34,258 bases of DNA from Bacteroidales bacterium. Its GTDB lineage: Bacteria > Bacteroidota > Bacteroidia > Bacteroidales > UBA1556. A program made the position numbers and the translations under genes. Positions within the stretch are counted from its first letter, which is position 1. Each line of letters starts with the position of its first letter. The DNA is taken from assembly GCA_027064095.1 (NCBI GenBank), contig JAMOQI010000070.1, positions 1-34,258 on the forward strand, written 5' to 3'. The notes under the pieces are model-generated. The model did not search any database, was not told the origin of the DNA, and was given only the letters and a program-made list of their open reading frames with translations. Positions 33,665-34,258 of this stretch are shown piece by piece.

Positions 33665-34258
33665 ATGAAGAGAATTTTATTCGTATTAGTTGCATTCCTT
33701 ATGGTAGGAATCACTGCACAGAAAAGTTATGGACAGTTATCCGACGAGGAATATAACTACGTAACTATGGATCTTAGAGGTATCCTAAATTTAACTATGA
33801 CAACCAATCCACAGGTTGATTTCACATTTAAAACAATTCAAGAGTACAATCTAGGAATTACACGTTTTAATGCTACTCAATTAGAAGTTGATGCTACATT
33901 AGCATGGGATTTATTTGTTTATGCAAGTACTGATAGCTGGACACAAGTAGAAGCATATTCTACTAATGGTAATCCTTACCTTCCTGCTGAGATTTTGGAG
34001 ATGCAATCATCTGTAACTTCTAGTGCTCCAGTAAACATTAATACTTTTTCTTCTTTGTTGGGATTAACTAATTCAACTGTTGCTGCAGGTGTACCAACTG
34101 CTTCAACTCAGTTTTTAGCTGGTGAATTTGGAACTGTTTCTGGTGGTGGATCTGCTTTTGCTCCTGGTACTGCTGCAAATAACCCAACTACTCACAAATT
34201 TAGAATTGATATGAGATTGAAGCCAGGTATCCCTGCTACTTTCCCTAATTCTACTGTA
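33665..34258 (+). CDS. Partial gene for a secreted protein, cut by the window edge
   Basis: An open frame of 198 codons from the ATG at 33665 that runs past the end. It has a signal peptide (MKRILFVLVAFLMVGITAQK, with SYGQ a likely cleavage site), then LSDEEYNYVTMDLRGILNLT, VDFTFKTIQEYNLGITRFNA and DATLAWDLFVYASTDSWTQV, a beta-strand-rich, Ser/Thr/Ala-rich, Cys-free pattern. Codon use differs from its neighbours: more C-ending codons (ttc, atc, aac, tac, cac), a sign of very high expression. It has a 520-bp upstream spacer of its own. It could be a surface-layer, fibre or matrix component, but no family is recognised. Confidence 0.75.
   Translation, partial: MKRILFVLVAFLMVGITAQKSYGQLSDEEYNYVTMDLRGILNLTMTTNPQVDFTFKTIQEYNLGITRFNATQLEVDATLAWDLFVYASTDSWTQVEAYSTNGNPYLPAEILEMQSSVTSSAPVNINTFSSLLGLTNSTVAAGVPTASTQFLAGEFGTVSGGGSAFAPGTAANNPTTHKFRIDMRLKPGIPATFPNSTV

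Overview
The window is AT-rich chromosomal DNA from a member of the Bacteroidota, probably a Bacteroidales/Marinilabiliales-type organism (the rank below phylum is a guess). The evidence is a short primary sigma factor of the Bacteroidota type, many promoters of the form TTG-N19-21-TAnnTTTG, near-absence of Shine-Dalgarno sequences, and typical families: a 408-aa RibBA fusion, TPR/PD40/OmpA proteins, an M64 peptidase, PF14376-type haem proteins and a cysteate-synthase-like enzyme of the kind linked to sulfonolipids. No tRNA, rRNA, CRISPR array, transposase or phage gene was seen.

Layout. 1-522: gene-free, holding the first copy of an intergenic repeat. 523-5078: a PLP-dependent sulfur amino acid lyase (-), then lpdA, a GT4 glycosyltransferase and rfbC in one tight (+) cluster. 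5152-8334 (-): a PolB-type exonuclease, then a GMC oxidoreductase overlapping its Tat-exported small subunit. 8446-10299: an EF-hand lipoprotein with EGKCG motifs (+) converging with ribBA (-) on a shared terminator. 10300-11901: a long spacer with a possible coding remnant, then two c-type haem proteins, the first frameshifted. 12225-14588 (-): a small Cys-rich membrane protein, an rRNA methyltransferase and the rpsF-rpsR-rplI operon. 15036-20796 (-): cysteate synthase, pyrG, rpoD and a DegP-type protease. 21089-25307: a TerB-like protein, lipase, Dabb protein, a small secreted barrel-like protein, MarC and a decayed outer-membrane gene. 25460-30926 (-): an envelope cluster of M64 peptidase, PorE-like OmpA protein, thioredoxin-like protein and outer-membrane barrel. 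31145-34258 (+): a Ni/Co-type permease, a MORN-repeat protein, rpmH and the start of a highly codon-biased secreted protein that runs off the edge.

The main finding is a family of at least six non-coding repeats, about 250 bp when full length, at 111-360, 11969-12231, 14791-14940, 18026-18245, 25362-25453 and 32668-32723. All six are read in the same orientation and lie in intergenic gaps, most beside a terminator. They share a modular series of hairpins. The 3' hairpin keeps its stem while its loop varies, and one copy keeps pairing through a G-U change. The best copy has short terminal inverted repeats (ATATTAAC/GTTAATAT). The family could be a MITE-like element, a structured RNA or an oriented chromosome-organising sequence.

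Other points of interest: a perfect Shine-Dalgarno before rplI only, within the operon for S6 and S18, proteins reported to help hide the anti-SD in Bacteroidota ribosomes; a 14-nt promoter core shared by rpsF and rpmH; a GMC oxidoreductase lacking the usual catalytic His pair; and an EF-hand lipoprotein with EGKCG motifs like those of MNIO-modified metallophore precursors.
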